Below are positions 9,948-16,737 of a stretch of DNA of 16,737 nt, in pieces. The position numbers and the translations under genes were made by a program. The notes under the pieces were generated by a model. It was given only the letters and a program-made list of their open reading frames with translations. It did no database searches and was not told the DNA's origin. Source of the DNA: Streptosporangiaceae bacterium (GTDB lineage Bacteria; Actinomycetota; Actinomycetes; Streptosporangiales; Streptosporangiaceae); contig JASHSZ010000683.1 in the NCBI GenBank assembly GCA_030040815.1, positions 1-16,737 of the forward strand. Reading direction: 5' to 3'. How positions within the stretch are numbered: position 1 is the stretch's first letter; each line of letters begins with the position of its first letter.

Positions 9948-10232
9948 GTGAGCCGCCCGCAACGACCAGCACCACCGCCGCTCGAGGGTGACGACCGGGT
10001 CGTGACAGGTGTCATCACCGCGGGCTGGGTGGTGGCGCTCATTGTGTTGCTGGTCGTGCGGGATTCCTTGCCATATGCCGACCGGTGGTGGGTCTGGGTT
10101 GCTGCCTTCGGCACGTTCATGGGCCTGTTCGGGTTTGCGTACGTGCCGTACATCAAACGGTCGCGGAACCGCGCAGCCGAGCGTCGCAGGCCGGCCGCCG
10201 AGCAGCGGGGCGGTGCCCGTCAGGACTCGTGA
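9948..10232 (+). CDS. DUF2530 family small membrane protein
   Basis: A 94-residue actinobacterial protein of unknown role. It has a short Pro-rich N-terminus followed by PLEGDDRVVTGVITAGW, two transmembrane segments (about 19-38 and 48-66, the second WVWVAAFGTFMGLFGFAYV), and a very basic Arg-rich cytoplasmic tail. This two-TM layout with the EGDDR lead-in matches DUF2530 proteins such as Rv0879c (from memory). It starts with GTG 9948 in a GGGCGG context and lacks a clear spaced Shine-Dalgarno. Its last 13 bp overlap the end of the convergent DUF3027 gene. No function should be assigned beyond a membrane location. Confidence 0.8.
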   Translation: MSRPQRPAPPPLEGDDRVVTGVITAGWVVALIVLLVVRDSLPYADRWWVWVAAFGTFMGLFGFAYVPYIKRSRNRAAERRRPAAEQRGGARQDS

Positions 10233-11092
10233 TCCAGCGACTCGAAGACCGTGTCGGCGAGAGCGACGCCGGGCATGTCGACCAGGTCAAACCCCACCTC
10301 GTCGATGACCGGGTGAATCGTGCCGGTGCCGGGCCGCGCCGAGACCGCCTCTGAGTGCGCCCCGCAGCCGTGATCGAGGGACACGACCCGGCCGTCGTCT
10401 GGTGCGTACTCGTTCGCGCAGGCGCCGAATACCCGGCCTAGCGGGCCGCCGAGCGGAACCAGGAAACCGCACGTCACGCACGGTCCGGGCGCGGCCCTCG
10501 CTAGCGGCGTGCCAGGGCCGTGCTCGCTGTGGTACCAGCGGGCCGCGGTGTCATCCCGGCCAATGGCCGACAGCACCCTCGATGGGCGCTCGGTCGCGGC
10601 AGGCTCGGCGTCTCCAGCCGATTCAGTCTCCAGCCCGGCGGTCAGGCCGAACAGGGCAGCGCCCGAGTTGTCATCCCAGTCCAGCACGCCCTCGTCGCCT
10701 GCCAGCAGGCTGACGGGCACCAGTCGATCGTCGTCTTCCGCCGCCGGCATCAGGTCGCCAACACCGAGGTCGCCGGGCCGTACTCGCTCGCTCCAGGGCA
10801 CCCACGGCGGGGCGAGCAGCGAGTCCGGCCCCGGAACGAGTGCTGTCTCGCTGACCGTCACGGCCCGCGCCCGTGCCGCCCGGCTTACGGTGACAGCCCA
10901 CCGCCACCCCCGGTAGGCCCGGTCCAGGCACTGGAACAAGTGCGTAGCGACTCGCTCATCTTCCGCAAAGACGCCTTCATGGTCCCCGACGAAGCCTGCT
11001 CCGGCCAGGTCCAGGGCTGCGCCGCGGGCCAGGTCGGTCGCCTCGGCGCAGGCCGCGTCGAGGACGGCGGTACGAGTGCGAACAGGACTCAC
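10220..11092 (-). CDS. DUF3027 family protein with a Cys-rich site
   Basis: A conserved actinobacterial protein of unknown function (Rv0877 relative, from memory). The 290-residue chain has family landmarks: ERVATHLFQCLDRAYRGWRWAVTV in the N-terminal third, LLAPPWVPWSERVRPGDLG, an acidic variable middle, then GRDDTAARWYHSEHGPGTPLARAAPG. The C-terminal part holds C205-x2-C208, C225, C243 and H246, a spacing that could bind a metal such as zinc (inference). No membrane segment or signal is seen, so it is probably cytoplasmic. The frame opens at 11269, but conserved sequence begins after GTG 11092; a GAGGG lies 13 nt upstream, rather far, so the start is not certain. It converges on the DUF2530 gene with a 13-bp overlap. 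Confidence 0.85.
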   Translation of the reverse strand: MSPVRTRTAVLDAACAEATDLARGAALDLAGAGFVGDHEGVFAEDERVATHLFQCLDRAYRGWRWAVTVSRAARARAVTVSETALVPGPDSLLAPPWVPWSERVRPGDLGVGDLMPAAEDDDRLVPVSLLAGDEGVLDWDDNSGAALFGLTAGLETESAGDAEPAATERPSRVLSAIGRDDTAARWYHSEHGPGTPLARAAPGPCVTCGFLVPLGGPLGRVFGACANEYAPDDGRVVSLDHGCGAHSEAVSARPGTGTIHPVIDEVGFDLVDMPGVALADTVFESLDHES

Positions 11093-11169
11093 AGTCAGTA
11101 ATTGTCCCTCAGAGATCCGCCGGCCTCGCGTGGCCCTGGCGTCATCCTGGTACCCGCTCTGACCTGCGT

Positions 11170-11196
11170 CGTTGTTAGTCAACGGGCACCATTCTA
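11170..11196 (-). promoter_or_regulatory. Candidate promoter and inverted repeat upstream of the DUF3027 gene
   Basis: On the minus strand TAGAAT (11196-11191) fits a -10 box, and just downstream CGTTG/CAACG (11170-11184) forms a 5-bp inverted repeat with a 5-bp spacer. No clear -35 is visible. The rest of the 296-nt divergent region shows no gene. Confidence 0.3.
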
Positions 11197-11355
11197 TGCC
11201 GTCATTTCCCGACCGCGGACGGCTCCCAGACGACCCGGCTACCTCGTACACCACCGGCCGCCTGCCCACGTGCCTGGCATGGCCAGGCCGCGGACTGCTT
11301 GATGGTTTGCCTCGTCCTGGGGCCGGTCATCGACTCCATACGGCGCGGGCGGTAG

Positions 11356-11384
11356 TGACCAGGTCCGCGGAGGCAGAATACTTA
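11356..11384 (+). promoter_or_regulatory. Candidate promoter of the Rv0876c-like MFS gene
   Basis: TGACCA (11356-11361) and TACTTA (11379-11384) are separated by 17 bp. Transcription would begin at or next to ATG 11389, which fits a leaderless mRNA. The only Shine-Dalgarno-like GGAGG (11369-11373) is 15 nt from the start and would lie inside this promoter. Confidence 0.35.
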
Positions 11385-11388
11385 TGCC

Positions 11389-13020
11389 ATGGAAGACCCC
11401 GGCACGCCCGAACGCGCTCGCAGGGCTGGCCGGTCGATTCTCACGGCGTCGCAGCGCGCCGGCCACGTGAGCGCGGCCGTGGCTGGCGGCGCAGGCCGTT
11501 TCGTCCACCGGCTGTCCGGCGCTTCCGGGGCATCCCGGACCGGGTTCTCTCACCTTCTGGAGCTGACGGCGGCAGGCGGCTTCGGCGACGCGTTCGTGGC
11601 GATTGCGCTGGCGGGCAGCCTGTTCTTCAGTGCGTCCGTCGAGGAGGCACGCAGCCGGGCGGCAATCGCGTTGCTCGTCACGATTGCTCCCTATGCCATC
11701 CTTGCGCCCCTGATCGGACCGCTGCTTGACAAGGTCAGGCAGGGCAACAAGTTCATCCTCATGGGGACGCTGCTGGCCCGCGGCCTTCTGTGCTGGGGCA
11801 TGTCGGGCGCGGTCGAGTACAAAAACGTACTGATGCTGCTGCCGTCCGCCTTCGGCGTCCTGGTGCTGCAGAAGGCGTACGTGGTGACCAGGGCTGCCGT
11901 CACGCCGCGCCTGCTGCCGTCGGAGATAACTCTGGTGACTGCCAATGCGCGGTCCAACCTCGCCGCGCTGATAGCCACGACCACGGGCGCTGCGGTGGCC
12001 CTCGGCGTCGACAAGATCACGGGCGGCGGCGGCCACGGCGCCGCCTGGGTCCTTCGCCTGGCCACAGTGATCTACCTGCTCGCCATGGTCCCGGGCCTGC
12101 GGCTGCCCGACACCGTCGACGCGCCCGCCCGGGTTCCTGCGCCGGACCAGTACGGCAACGGCGCCGTGCCCGACGGCTCGGGTGCCGCGACGCGTCAGAC
12201 CGGCCCGGCCGACTGGGCGGCAGGGCAGGGGAACGGGCGTTCCGGTCGCCGGACTGAGACGTACGGAACCCTGTTCCCTGGTGATCCTCCCGGTACCACG
12301 GTTCCCGGGGCGACGATGCCCGCCGGTGCCTCCCGCAATGCCACGATCCCGCTCGGCCAGGCCGCCGGCCGACGGCGGCCGTTCTTCATCCCGCGTGTGG
12401 GACCCGTCGTCGGCGAGGCGATGCGTGCTAACGCCTCGATGCGGGCCTGCTACGGCTTCCTGCTGTTCTTCCTTGCGTTCATCCTGCGCAGCGAGCGGTT
12501 CGGCCACCTGTCCGACACGATCGCGCTCGGCGGCTTCGCGGCAGCCGTGGCGGTCGGCGGCATGCTCGGCACGATGATCGGTTCCGCGCTGCGGTCACGC
12601 TGGCCGCAGGCAATGATCTTCGCCGTGCTCGTGCTCGCCACGGCGGCCAGCATCGCGTGCGCCGTCTTCTTCGGCCTGGCATCAATCCTGATCGTGACGC
12701 TAGCGGCGGCGATCAGCCAGACCCTTGTGAAGGTGGCGCAGGACTCTATCCTGCAGCGGGAGATCCCGGAGGAGGGCCGATCGTCGGCGTTTGCGTTCTC
12801 CGAAACGGTGAATCAGCTTGCGCTGGTGGGCGGCGGCCTCGTCGGTCTGCTGTTCTCGCTGACCGGCAGCGGTTTCGCGGGGCTCACGTTCGCCGCAGCT
12901 GCGCTCGCGGTCGCACTGGTGTGGCTGCTGGTCCGGCGGCGCCGGCGCATCATTCGCACCCGGCCCACCGTCACCGGCTCCCCCGCGGCCAGCACGTTCC
13001 GGTCGCCAGCCGGCAGCTGA
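11389..13020 (+). CDS. MFS-type integral membrane protein (Rv0876c-like)
   Basis: A 543-residue polytopic membrane protein of a conserved actinobacterial major-facilitator group of unknown substrate. A basic cytoplasmic N-terminus (about 1-55) leads into the first membrane segments; GPLLDKVRQGNK near residue 110 resembles the motif A loop. After about six segments comes a hydrophilic, Pro/Gly/Thr-rich loop of about 100 residues (240-345), then a second hydrophobic half with TLVKVAQDSILQREIPEEGRSSAFAFSETVNQL and a basic tail (VRRRRRIIRTR). Length is close to Rv0876c (548 residues, from memory). ATG 11389 is chosen because no better start follows; it may be translated without a leader. It converges on the cold-shock gene with a 10-nt gap. 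Codon use matches its neighbours. Confidence 0.85.
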   Translation: MEDPGTPERARRAGRSILTASQRAGHVSAAVAGGAGRFVHRLSGASGASRTGFSHLLELTAAGGFGDAFVAIALAGSLFFSASVEEARSRAAIALLVTIAPYAILAPLIGPLLDKVRQGNKFILMGTLLARGLLCWGMSGAVEYKNVLMLLPSAFGVLVLQKAYVVTRAAVTPRLLPSEITLVTANARSNLAALIATTTGAAVALGVDKITGGGGHGAAWVLRLATVIYLLAMVPGLRLPDTVDAPARVPAPDQYGNGAVPDGSGAATRQTGPADWAAGQGNGRSGRRTETYGTLFPGDPPGTTVPGATMPAGASRNATIPLGQAAGRRRPFFIPRVGPVVGEAMRANASMRACYGFLLFFLAFILRSERFGHLSDTIALGGFAAAVAVGGMLGTMIGSALRSRWPQAMIFAVLVLATAASIACAVFFGLASILIVTLAAAISQTLVKVAQDSILQREIPEEGRSSAFAFSETVNQLALVGGGLVGLLFSLTGSGFAGLTFAAAALAVALVWLLVRRRRRIIRTRPTVTGSPAASTFRSPAGS

Positions 13021-13030
13021 CGTCGGGCAG

Positions 13031-13414
13031 TCAGGTCTCCAGGTCCGCCGCGACGGCGCGCAAGACCGCGGCGATCTTCTTTGCGTCGCGGCTGTCGGGA
13101 TGCTTGCCGCGGCGATAAGTGTTGGACACGCCATCCAGAAGCTTGATCAGATCCTCGATGATGGGAACCATCTCGTCCGGGTTCTTGCTGGGGACCTTGG
13201 ACACCGTGGGCGGCGGCTCCAGCAGGCGCACCTGCAGTGCCTGAGTGCCCCGACGGCCTTCCGCGATCCCGAACTCGACCCGCTGGCCAGGCCGCAGCGC
13301 CGTGCCCGTCGGCTCGAGAGCCGTCGAGTGCACGAATACCTCACCACCGTCGTCACGAGTGAGGAAGCCGAAACCCTTGTCGGCGTCATACCACTTGACC
13401 TTGCCAGTAGGCAC
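13031..13414 (-). CDS. Cold-shock domain protein with a C-terminal helical extension (Rv0871/CspB type)
   Basis: A 127-residue single-stranded nucleic acid binding protein. The cold-shock domain (about 1-66) begins PTGKVKWYDADKGFGFL with RNP-1 (KGFGFL) and carries RNP-2 as VFVHS (26-30), then RVEFGIAEGRRGTQALQVRLLEPP. Unlike classic 67-residue Csp proteins it continues for about 60 residues, PDEMVPIIEDLIKLLDG...RGKHPDSRDAKKIAAVLRAVA, predicted helical, as in the actinobacterial Rv0871 family. Such proteins act as RNA chaperones; the role of the extension is not established. GTG 13414 has AAGG 8 nt upstream; the frame runs open to 13732, but that part is leader and the end of the next gene. 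A promoter-like pair lies about 140 bp upstream, giving a long leader. Confidence 0.92.
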   Translation of the reverse strand: MPTGKVKWYDADKGFGFLTRDDGGEVFVHSTALEPTGTALRPGQRVEFGIAEGRRGTQALQVRLLEPPPTVSKVPSKNPDEMVPIIEDLIKLLDGVSNTYRRGKHPDSRDAKKIAAVLRAVAADLET

Positions 13415-13506
13415 GAGCGAGACCTTACACGAGGAGGAAAATGCGGGAGCGGGCACTGGGCACCGCGAGTAAGGGTATCCGTTTCGGGCGCCCTGCCGCT
13501 CGGCCA

Positions 13507-13543
13507 GGCACGGAGCCAGCCGGGGAGCTGGCCCGCTCGTGCC
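13507..13543 (-). promoter_or_regulatory. Structured hairpin in the cold-shock mRNA leader
   Basis: Outer arms GGCACG (13507-13512) and CGTGCC (13538-13543) and inner arms GCCAGC (13515-13520) and GCTGGC (13527-13532) form a nested stem with a 6-nt loop. It lies in the predicted leader of the cold-shock mRNA, about 95-130 nt before the start. A thermosensor or stability role is possible but unproven. Confidence 0.45.
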
Positions 13544-13555
13544 AGGCGGAATCGT

Positions 13556-13585
13556 TGTATACCCAGGCGCTGCCGCGCCAATCAA
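13556..13585 (-). promoter_or_regulatory. Candidate sigma-70-type promoter of the cold-shock gene
   Basis: On the minus strand TTGATT (13585-13580) and TATACA (13561-13556) are 18 bp apart, good partial matches to the -35 and -10 consensus. Transcription from about 13549 gives a leader of about 135 nt. Confidence 0.5.
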
Positions 13586-13631
13586 CGTCCGCCGGCGTGG
13601 GCCCTGGGCGCGGGCCGCGCGGTGCCGGCTG

Positions 13632-14366
13632 TCAGGACGCCCTGTAGGGCTTGCTGAACGGTGGTAGTGACGATGGGCCCCGGGGCCGTTGGCACCGCCA
13701 GGCGAGGTATCCGGCGCCCAGCGCCGGCGCAACCCTGCTGACTACGTTGAGATAGACCCAGCTCTCGTGCATCCAGTGTGCCCGACCTCCCGCCGCGACG
13801 CCCACCGCGAGCCCGATCACCGTAAGCACCACCGGCGAGGCCAGCCCGATCCACTTGTCGCGGCCGTCCCACAGCTCCGACGCGAGCGCCAGAGTCGCGC
13901 CGATTAGGAACACCGGAGGGAAGATCGGCCCGCCGATCCCCATCAGCACGACCGCCGCCGCCTCCAGCGGGCGCTTGCTCGCCCAGCCGACCAGGCGGCT
14001 GACCTGCCGCCGCACCGGGCCGCGCAGCGTCGCAGCATGCGGGTGACGCCATCTTCCGCCCTCGGGGCCAGCCCCGGCTGCGTGCTGACCGGAACCGGTC
14101 GCCGTGGCGTCTGTCGCGGTCGCTCTGTCGTCGGCTGACCGGGTGGGACCTGAGGCCGCAGCGCCGGCCGACGACCCGGTACCGCGGTCGTCGCCGTCTG
14201 TGTCGGAGGCCGGCGAGGCAGCATCCGCAGGCTGCTGCTCCGCACGGGACTCGTGGCTGGCGTACCGGGCGGCGGCAGATGGCCCCTGCGGCGGCGACTC
14301 GGCGTCAGACGGTGCCGCCGTCACGTGCGCAGGGCCGTTGGCAGCCGGAGGCGAGCCCGTCGGCAC
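13632..14366 (-). CDS. Membrane-domain half of a split HAAS-type gene
   Basis: This open frame continues the HAAS-domain gene in the same reading frame after an in-frame TAA. From GTG 14366 it has 244 residues: an Ala/Ser/Asp-rich disordered part (1-100), then a basic lead-in (RRQVSRLVGWASKRPLEAA) and about three or four hydrophobic segments: VVLMGIGGPIFPPVFLIGATLALA, WIGLASPVVLTVIGLAVGVAAGG, and VVSRVAPALGAGYLAW. I do not know a function. GTG 14366 has GGAGG 5 nt upstream, so separate initiation is possible; if not, this is the lost C-terminal half of an inactivated gene. The TGA at 13632 lies about 45 bp from the cold-shock promoter on the same strand. Confidence 0.6.
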   Translation of the reverse strand: MPTGSPPAANGPAHVTAAPSDAESPPQGPSAAARYASHESRAEQQPADAASPASDTDGDDRGTGSSAGAAASGPTRSADDRATATDATATGSGQHAAGAGPEGGRWRHPHAATLRGPVRRQVSRLVGWASKRPLEAAAVVLMGIGGPIFPPVFLIGATLALASELWDGRDKWIGLASPVVLTVIGLAVGVAAGGRAHWMHESWVYLNVVSRVAPALGAGYLAWRCQRPRGPSSLPPFSKPYRAS

Positions 14367-14454
14367 GTGCCCCTCCGCACCTGGCGGCCCGTCAGCACCC
14401 AGCGGCGTGCCAGCACTCTGCCGCCGGTCAGCAGACGCGCCCGCTGACGCCGAT

Positions 14455-14544
14455 GGTGCCGGTACCGGCGGTGCCGGTGACGGGGGTGCGGGTTACGGGG
14501 GTGCCGGTGCCTGGGGTGCCGGTGACGGGGGTGCCGGTGCCTGC
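14455..14544. repeat. Six 15-bp tandem repeats encoding a Pro/Ala-rich linker
   Basis: Units begin at 14455, 14470, 14485, 14500, 14515 and 14530, with consensus GGTGCCGGTGACGGG or GGTGCCGGTGCCTGG on the plus strand. On the coding (minus) strand they give pentapeptides such as PAPPS and PAPQA. In the unit at 14485-14499 the base at 14494 is T where the matching units have G, which changes the Ser codon TCA to TAA. Confidence 0.9.
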
Positions 14545-15056
14545 GCTGCAGGTGCGGCCTGGGCCGCTGGCCCCGCACCCGTGCCCGCATTGGCGACTGA
14601 GGCAGCCTGAGTGTCGCTCTCCCCCGGCGTTCCGGGCTGATAAACGCCGTTGGCTACGCCGTTCGATGCGGAGAGCGCTCCGCCATTGCGGCTATCCGGC
14701 CGGGCCGGCCCGCGGACATGCAGGCCGCGCAGCCGTCCGTGGTCACGGCCCAGCGCTCTCCCCAGGAGGCCCTGGCGGGCAGGTGTGGCAGCCGTGGAGT
14801 GCGCTGACGTCCCCTGCGTGGCCAGGCGCCGCCGCTCCTGGTCAGCGAGCGCTGCCGGGTCCCCCAGGCGCGCAAGCACCCTGGCGACGTCCATCGTCGA
14901 CGGCCTCCTGCCCAGGTCCGCTCGTTGCTCGATGAGACTGCGGGTCCGCTCGAGCAGCGCGCGCCGGTCGTCGACGGCTAGATCGCGGGCCGCAACCGAC
15001 AGCTTGTTGAGGTAGTCCCGGATGAGCTGCTCGGTAGCGGTAGGGGGGGCCACCAC
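14493..15056 (-). CDS. HAAS signalling-domain protein, N-terminal half (stopped in the repeat)
   Basis: The 187-residue product starts at GTG 15056 (tandem GTG GTG, with GAGGGA 7 nt upstream). Residues about 8-75 form a helical HAAS-like domain: TEQLIRDYLNKLSVAARDL, an RALLERTRSLIEQ helix, and VARVLARLGDPAALADQER, as in actinobacterial HAAS/DUF1700-related proteins that precede membrane segments. The rest is a low-complexity linker ending in the PAPP repeat, where TAA 14495-14493 stops it. Other HAAS proteins have the domain joined to membrane helices, and those helices lie downstream in the same frame, so this looks like half of one gene (13632-15056, 475 codons). The frame open upstream to 15404 lacks conserved sequence and overlaps groEL. 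Confidence 0.7.
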   Translation of the reverse strand: MVAPPTATEQLIRDYLNKLSVAARDLAVDDRRALLERTRSLIEQRADLGRRPSTMDVARVLARLGDPAALADQERRRLATQGTSAHSTAATPARQGLLGRALGRDHGRLRGLHVRGPARPDSRNGGALSASNGVANGVYQPGTPGESDTQAASVANAGTGAGPAAQAAPAAQAPAPPSPAPQAPAPP

Positions 15057-15208
15057 CCGATGATCCCTCGCGCCGAACACGTTGTGGAGCCGGCACGCCC
15101 TAGGAAGTAACGGTCGGCGCGAACTTCTGGTGATCCAGTGACGCGTGCGGCGGGAGCGAATCCGGCGCCGCGGACCGGCCGGAGCTTGCGTCCGAATGGC
15201 CAGAGACA

Positions 15209-15242
15209 AGGCGGTCCCCCGGCCAGCGCCGGGGGACCGCCT
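15209..15242 (-). terminator. Strong hairpin terminator downstream of groEL
   Basis: A perfect 15-bp stem (15209-15223 with 15228-15242) and a 4-nt CAGC loop, GC-rich, 52 nt after the groEL stop. On the groEL strand it is followed by TGTCTCT, a poor T-run, as is common in GC-rich actinobacteria. It separates groEL from the HAAS gene. The remaining 15057-15208 stretch shows no gene. Confidence 0.85.
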
Positions 15243-15294
15243 GCTGTCGCGAGGTGCGACCTCCGATCCGAGCGGCCCTGTCGGGCCGACCGGG

Positions 15295-16737
15295 TCAGAA
15301 GTCCATGTCACCGCCGCCAGGAGCGGCCGGAGCCTTCTCCCTCTCGGGCTTCTCCGCGATGACTGCCTCGGTGGTGAGGAACAGTCCGGCGATCGAGGCA
15401 GCATTCTGCAGGGCAGAGCGAACCACCTTCGCCGGGTCGGGGATGCCCGCCGCGAACATGTCGACGTACTCCCCGGTCGCCGCGTTCAGGCCGTGGCCTG
15501 GCTTCAGGCCACGCACCTTCTCCACCACCACGCCGCCCTCGAGGCCGGCGTTGATCGCGATCTGCTTCAGCGGCTCATCCAGCGCCCGGCGCACGATCTG
15601 GGCGCCAGTCGCCTCGTCGCCCTTCAGGTCGAGCTTCTCGAACGCGACCTTGCCCGCCTGCAGCAGGGCCACGCCGCCGCCAGGCACGATGCCCTCCTCG
15701 ACCGCGGCCTTGGCGTTCCGCACGGCATCCTCGATGCGGTGCTTGCGCTCCTTGAGTTCGACTTCGGTGGCTGCGCCGGCCTTGATGACGGCAACGCCGC
15801 CGGAGAGCTTGGCCAGCCGCTCCTCGAGCTTCTCCCGGTCGTAGTCGGAGTCGGTGTTGTCGCGCTCGGTGCGGATCTGGTTGACCCGTCCGGAGATCTG
15901 CTCGGCGTCACCGGCGCCGTCGACGATCGTGGTCTCGTCCTTGGTCACCACAACCTTGCGGGCCTTGCCCAGCAGGTCGAGGTCGGCGTTCTCCAGCTTG
16001 AGGCCGACTTCCTCGCTGATGACCTGGCCACCGGTCAGGATGGCGATGTCACCAAGCATGGCCTTCCGGCGGTCGCCGAAGCCGGGCGCCTTGACCGCGA
16101 CGGACTTGAACAGACCGCGGATCTTGTTGACCACCAGGGTCGCGAGAGCCTCGCCCTCGACGTCCTCAGCGATAATGACCAGCGGCTTACCCGACTGAAC
16201 AACCTTGTCGAGCAGGGGCAGCAGGTCCTTGTTGGCCGAGACCTTGGAGTTGACGATCAGGATGTAGGGGTCCTCGAGGACAGCCTCCATCCGCTCCGGG
16301 TCCGTCACGAAGTAGTGCGAGATGTAGCCCTTGTCGAAGCGCATGCCCTCGGTGAGCTCCAACTCCAGGCCGAAGGTGTTGCTCTCCTCAACGGTGATGA
16401 CGCCTTCCTTGCCGGCCTTGTCCATCGCCTCGGCGATCATCTCGCCAATCGCGGTGTCCGCAGCGGAGATGGAGGCCGTCGAGGCAATCTGCTCCTTGGT
16501 CTCCACATCCTTGGCCAGCTTGGAGAGCTCCTCGCTGACCCGCTCCACCGCGGCCTCGATGCCCCGCTTGAGCGACATCGGGTTCGCGCCGGCGGCCACG
16601 TTGCGCAGGCCCTCGCGGACGAGTGCCTGGGCGAGCACCGTCGCCGTAGTAGTTCCGTCGCCAGCGACGTCATCGGTCTTCTTGGCGACTTCCTTGACGA
16701 GCTCGGCGCCGATCTTCTCCCAGGGGTCCTCGAGCTC
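15295..16737 (-). CDS. groEL: Chaperonin GroEL (60 kDa), partial at the right edge
   Basis: GroEL forms a double-heptamer ring that folds proteins with GroES and ATP in the cytoplasm. The 480 visible residues begin in [18 protein letters not shown], so about 60 N-terminal residues lie outside the window. Present are [12 protein letters not shown] (ATP-binding Asp), KRGIEAAVE, the apical-domain segment [69 protein letters not shown], and [15 protein letters not shown]. The tail, [10 protein letters not shown], lacks the His-rich end of GroEL1 and fits the essential GroEL2 type, though it is shorter than the usual GGM-containing ending. Histidine stands in the usually Pro or Ala position of YISxYF. 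groES is not in the window. No CIRCE element can be seen because the 5' end is missing. Confidence 0.97.
   Translation of the reverse strand, partial: ELEDPWEKIGAELVKEVAKKTDDVAGDGTTTATVLAQALVREGLRNVAAGANPMSLKRGIEAAVERVSEELSKLAKDVETKEQIASTASISAADTAIGEMIAEAMDKAGKEGVITVEESNTFGLELELTEGMRFDKGYISHYFVTDPERMEAVLEDPYILIVNSKVSANKDLLPLLDKVVQSGKPLVIIAEDVEGEALATLVVNKIRGLFKSVAVKAPGFGDRRKAMLGDIAILTGGQVISEEVGLKLENADLDLLGKARKVVVTKDETTIVDGAGDAEQISGRVNQIRTERDNTDSDYDREKLEERLAKLSGGVAVIKAGAATEVELKERKHRIEDAVRNAKAAVEEGIVPGGGVALLQAGKVAFEKLDLKGDEATGAQIVRRALDEPLKQIAINAGLEGGVVVEKVRGLKPGHGLNAATGEYVDMFAAGIPDPAKVVRSALQNAASIAGLFLTTEAVIAEKPEREKAPAAPGGGDMDF

Noticed and set aside
11239..12507. 422-codon minus-strand frame
   Set aside because: It is antisense to the Rv0876c-like membrane protein and has shadow-type composition.
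13017..13034. CTGAC/GTCAG hairpin as a bidirectional terminator between MFS and the cold-shock gene
   Set aside because: A 5-bp stem with an 8-nt loop and no T-run is too weak to call.
13415..13732. N-terminal extension of the cold-shock frame
   Set aside because: Conserved sequence begins at PTGKVKWY after GTG 13414, and a promoter and leader structure occupy the extension.
14455..14544. Possible CRISPR-like array
   Set aside because: Units are 15 bp, contiguous without spacers, and in frame with a coding region; it is a coding tandem repeat.
15057..15404. N-terminal extension of the HAAS frame
   Set aside because: It passes through the terminator and overlaps the end of groEL; GTG 15056 has a good ribosome site and starts the conserved domain.

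Overview
The window is GC-rich, uses many GTG starts and has tightly packed genes. Its proteins are closest to actinobacterial families: an IdeR/DtxR regulator, CitA-type citrate synthase, an actinobacterial SerC, an Rv0871-type cold-shock protein, DUF3027, DUF2530 and a GroEL2-like chaperonin. I read it as chromosomal DNA of an Actinomycetota species; order and genus cannot be fixed from the sequence.

Layout. Left edge (1-2915, minus): a cytoplasmic PAS-GAF-SpoIIE phosphatase-HATPase protein, cut by the window edge, 21 nt behind a full IdeR/DtxR metalloregulator and probably co-transcribed with it. 2942-3628: a phosphotransferase (APH-family) gene decayed by at least six frame changes. 3630-4346: pdxH (minus). 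4540-6769: citA and serC (plus, overlapping by 8 bp). 6766-7332: thpR (minus), sharing a 4-bp end with serC. 7492-9215: marR followed by a DHA3-type MFS exporter (minus), with a MarR-like palindrome just upstream. 9216-9586: a gene-free regulatory stretch with several inverted repeats. 9587-10232: a small exported, sortase-signal-like protein and a DUF2530 membrane protein (plus). 10220-11092: DUF3027 (minus). 11389-13020: an Rv0876c-like MFS protein (plus). 13031-13414: a cold-shock protein with a C-terminal extension (minus) behind a long structured leader. 13632-15056: a HAAS-domain/membrane-domain gene split in two by an in-frame TAA inside a 15-bp tandem repeat. 15209-15242: a strong terminator hairpin. 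15295 to the right edge: groEL, lacking its first ~60 codons.

From memory, the set csp, MFS, DUF3027, DUF2530, marR, serC, citA matches the order and relative strands of the M. tuberculosis Rv0871-Rv0889c neighbourhood, inverted as a whole. Much of the window is therefore an old conserved actinobacterial block, with the PdxH/SerC/CitA group serving central and vitamin B6-linked metabolism (SerC is PLP-dependent, PdxH makes PLP).

I found no CRISPR array, insertion sequence, tRNA or rRNA. The most notable points are the repeat-embedded stop in the HAAS gene, the heavily frameshifted phosphotransferase relic, the IdeR-phosphatase pairing, the structured cold-shock leader and the LPGAG-tailed small protein.
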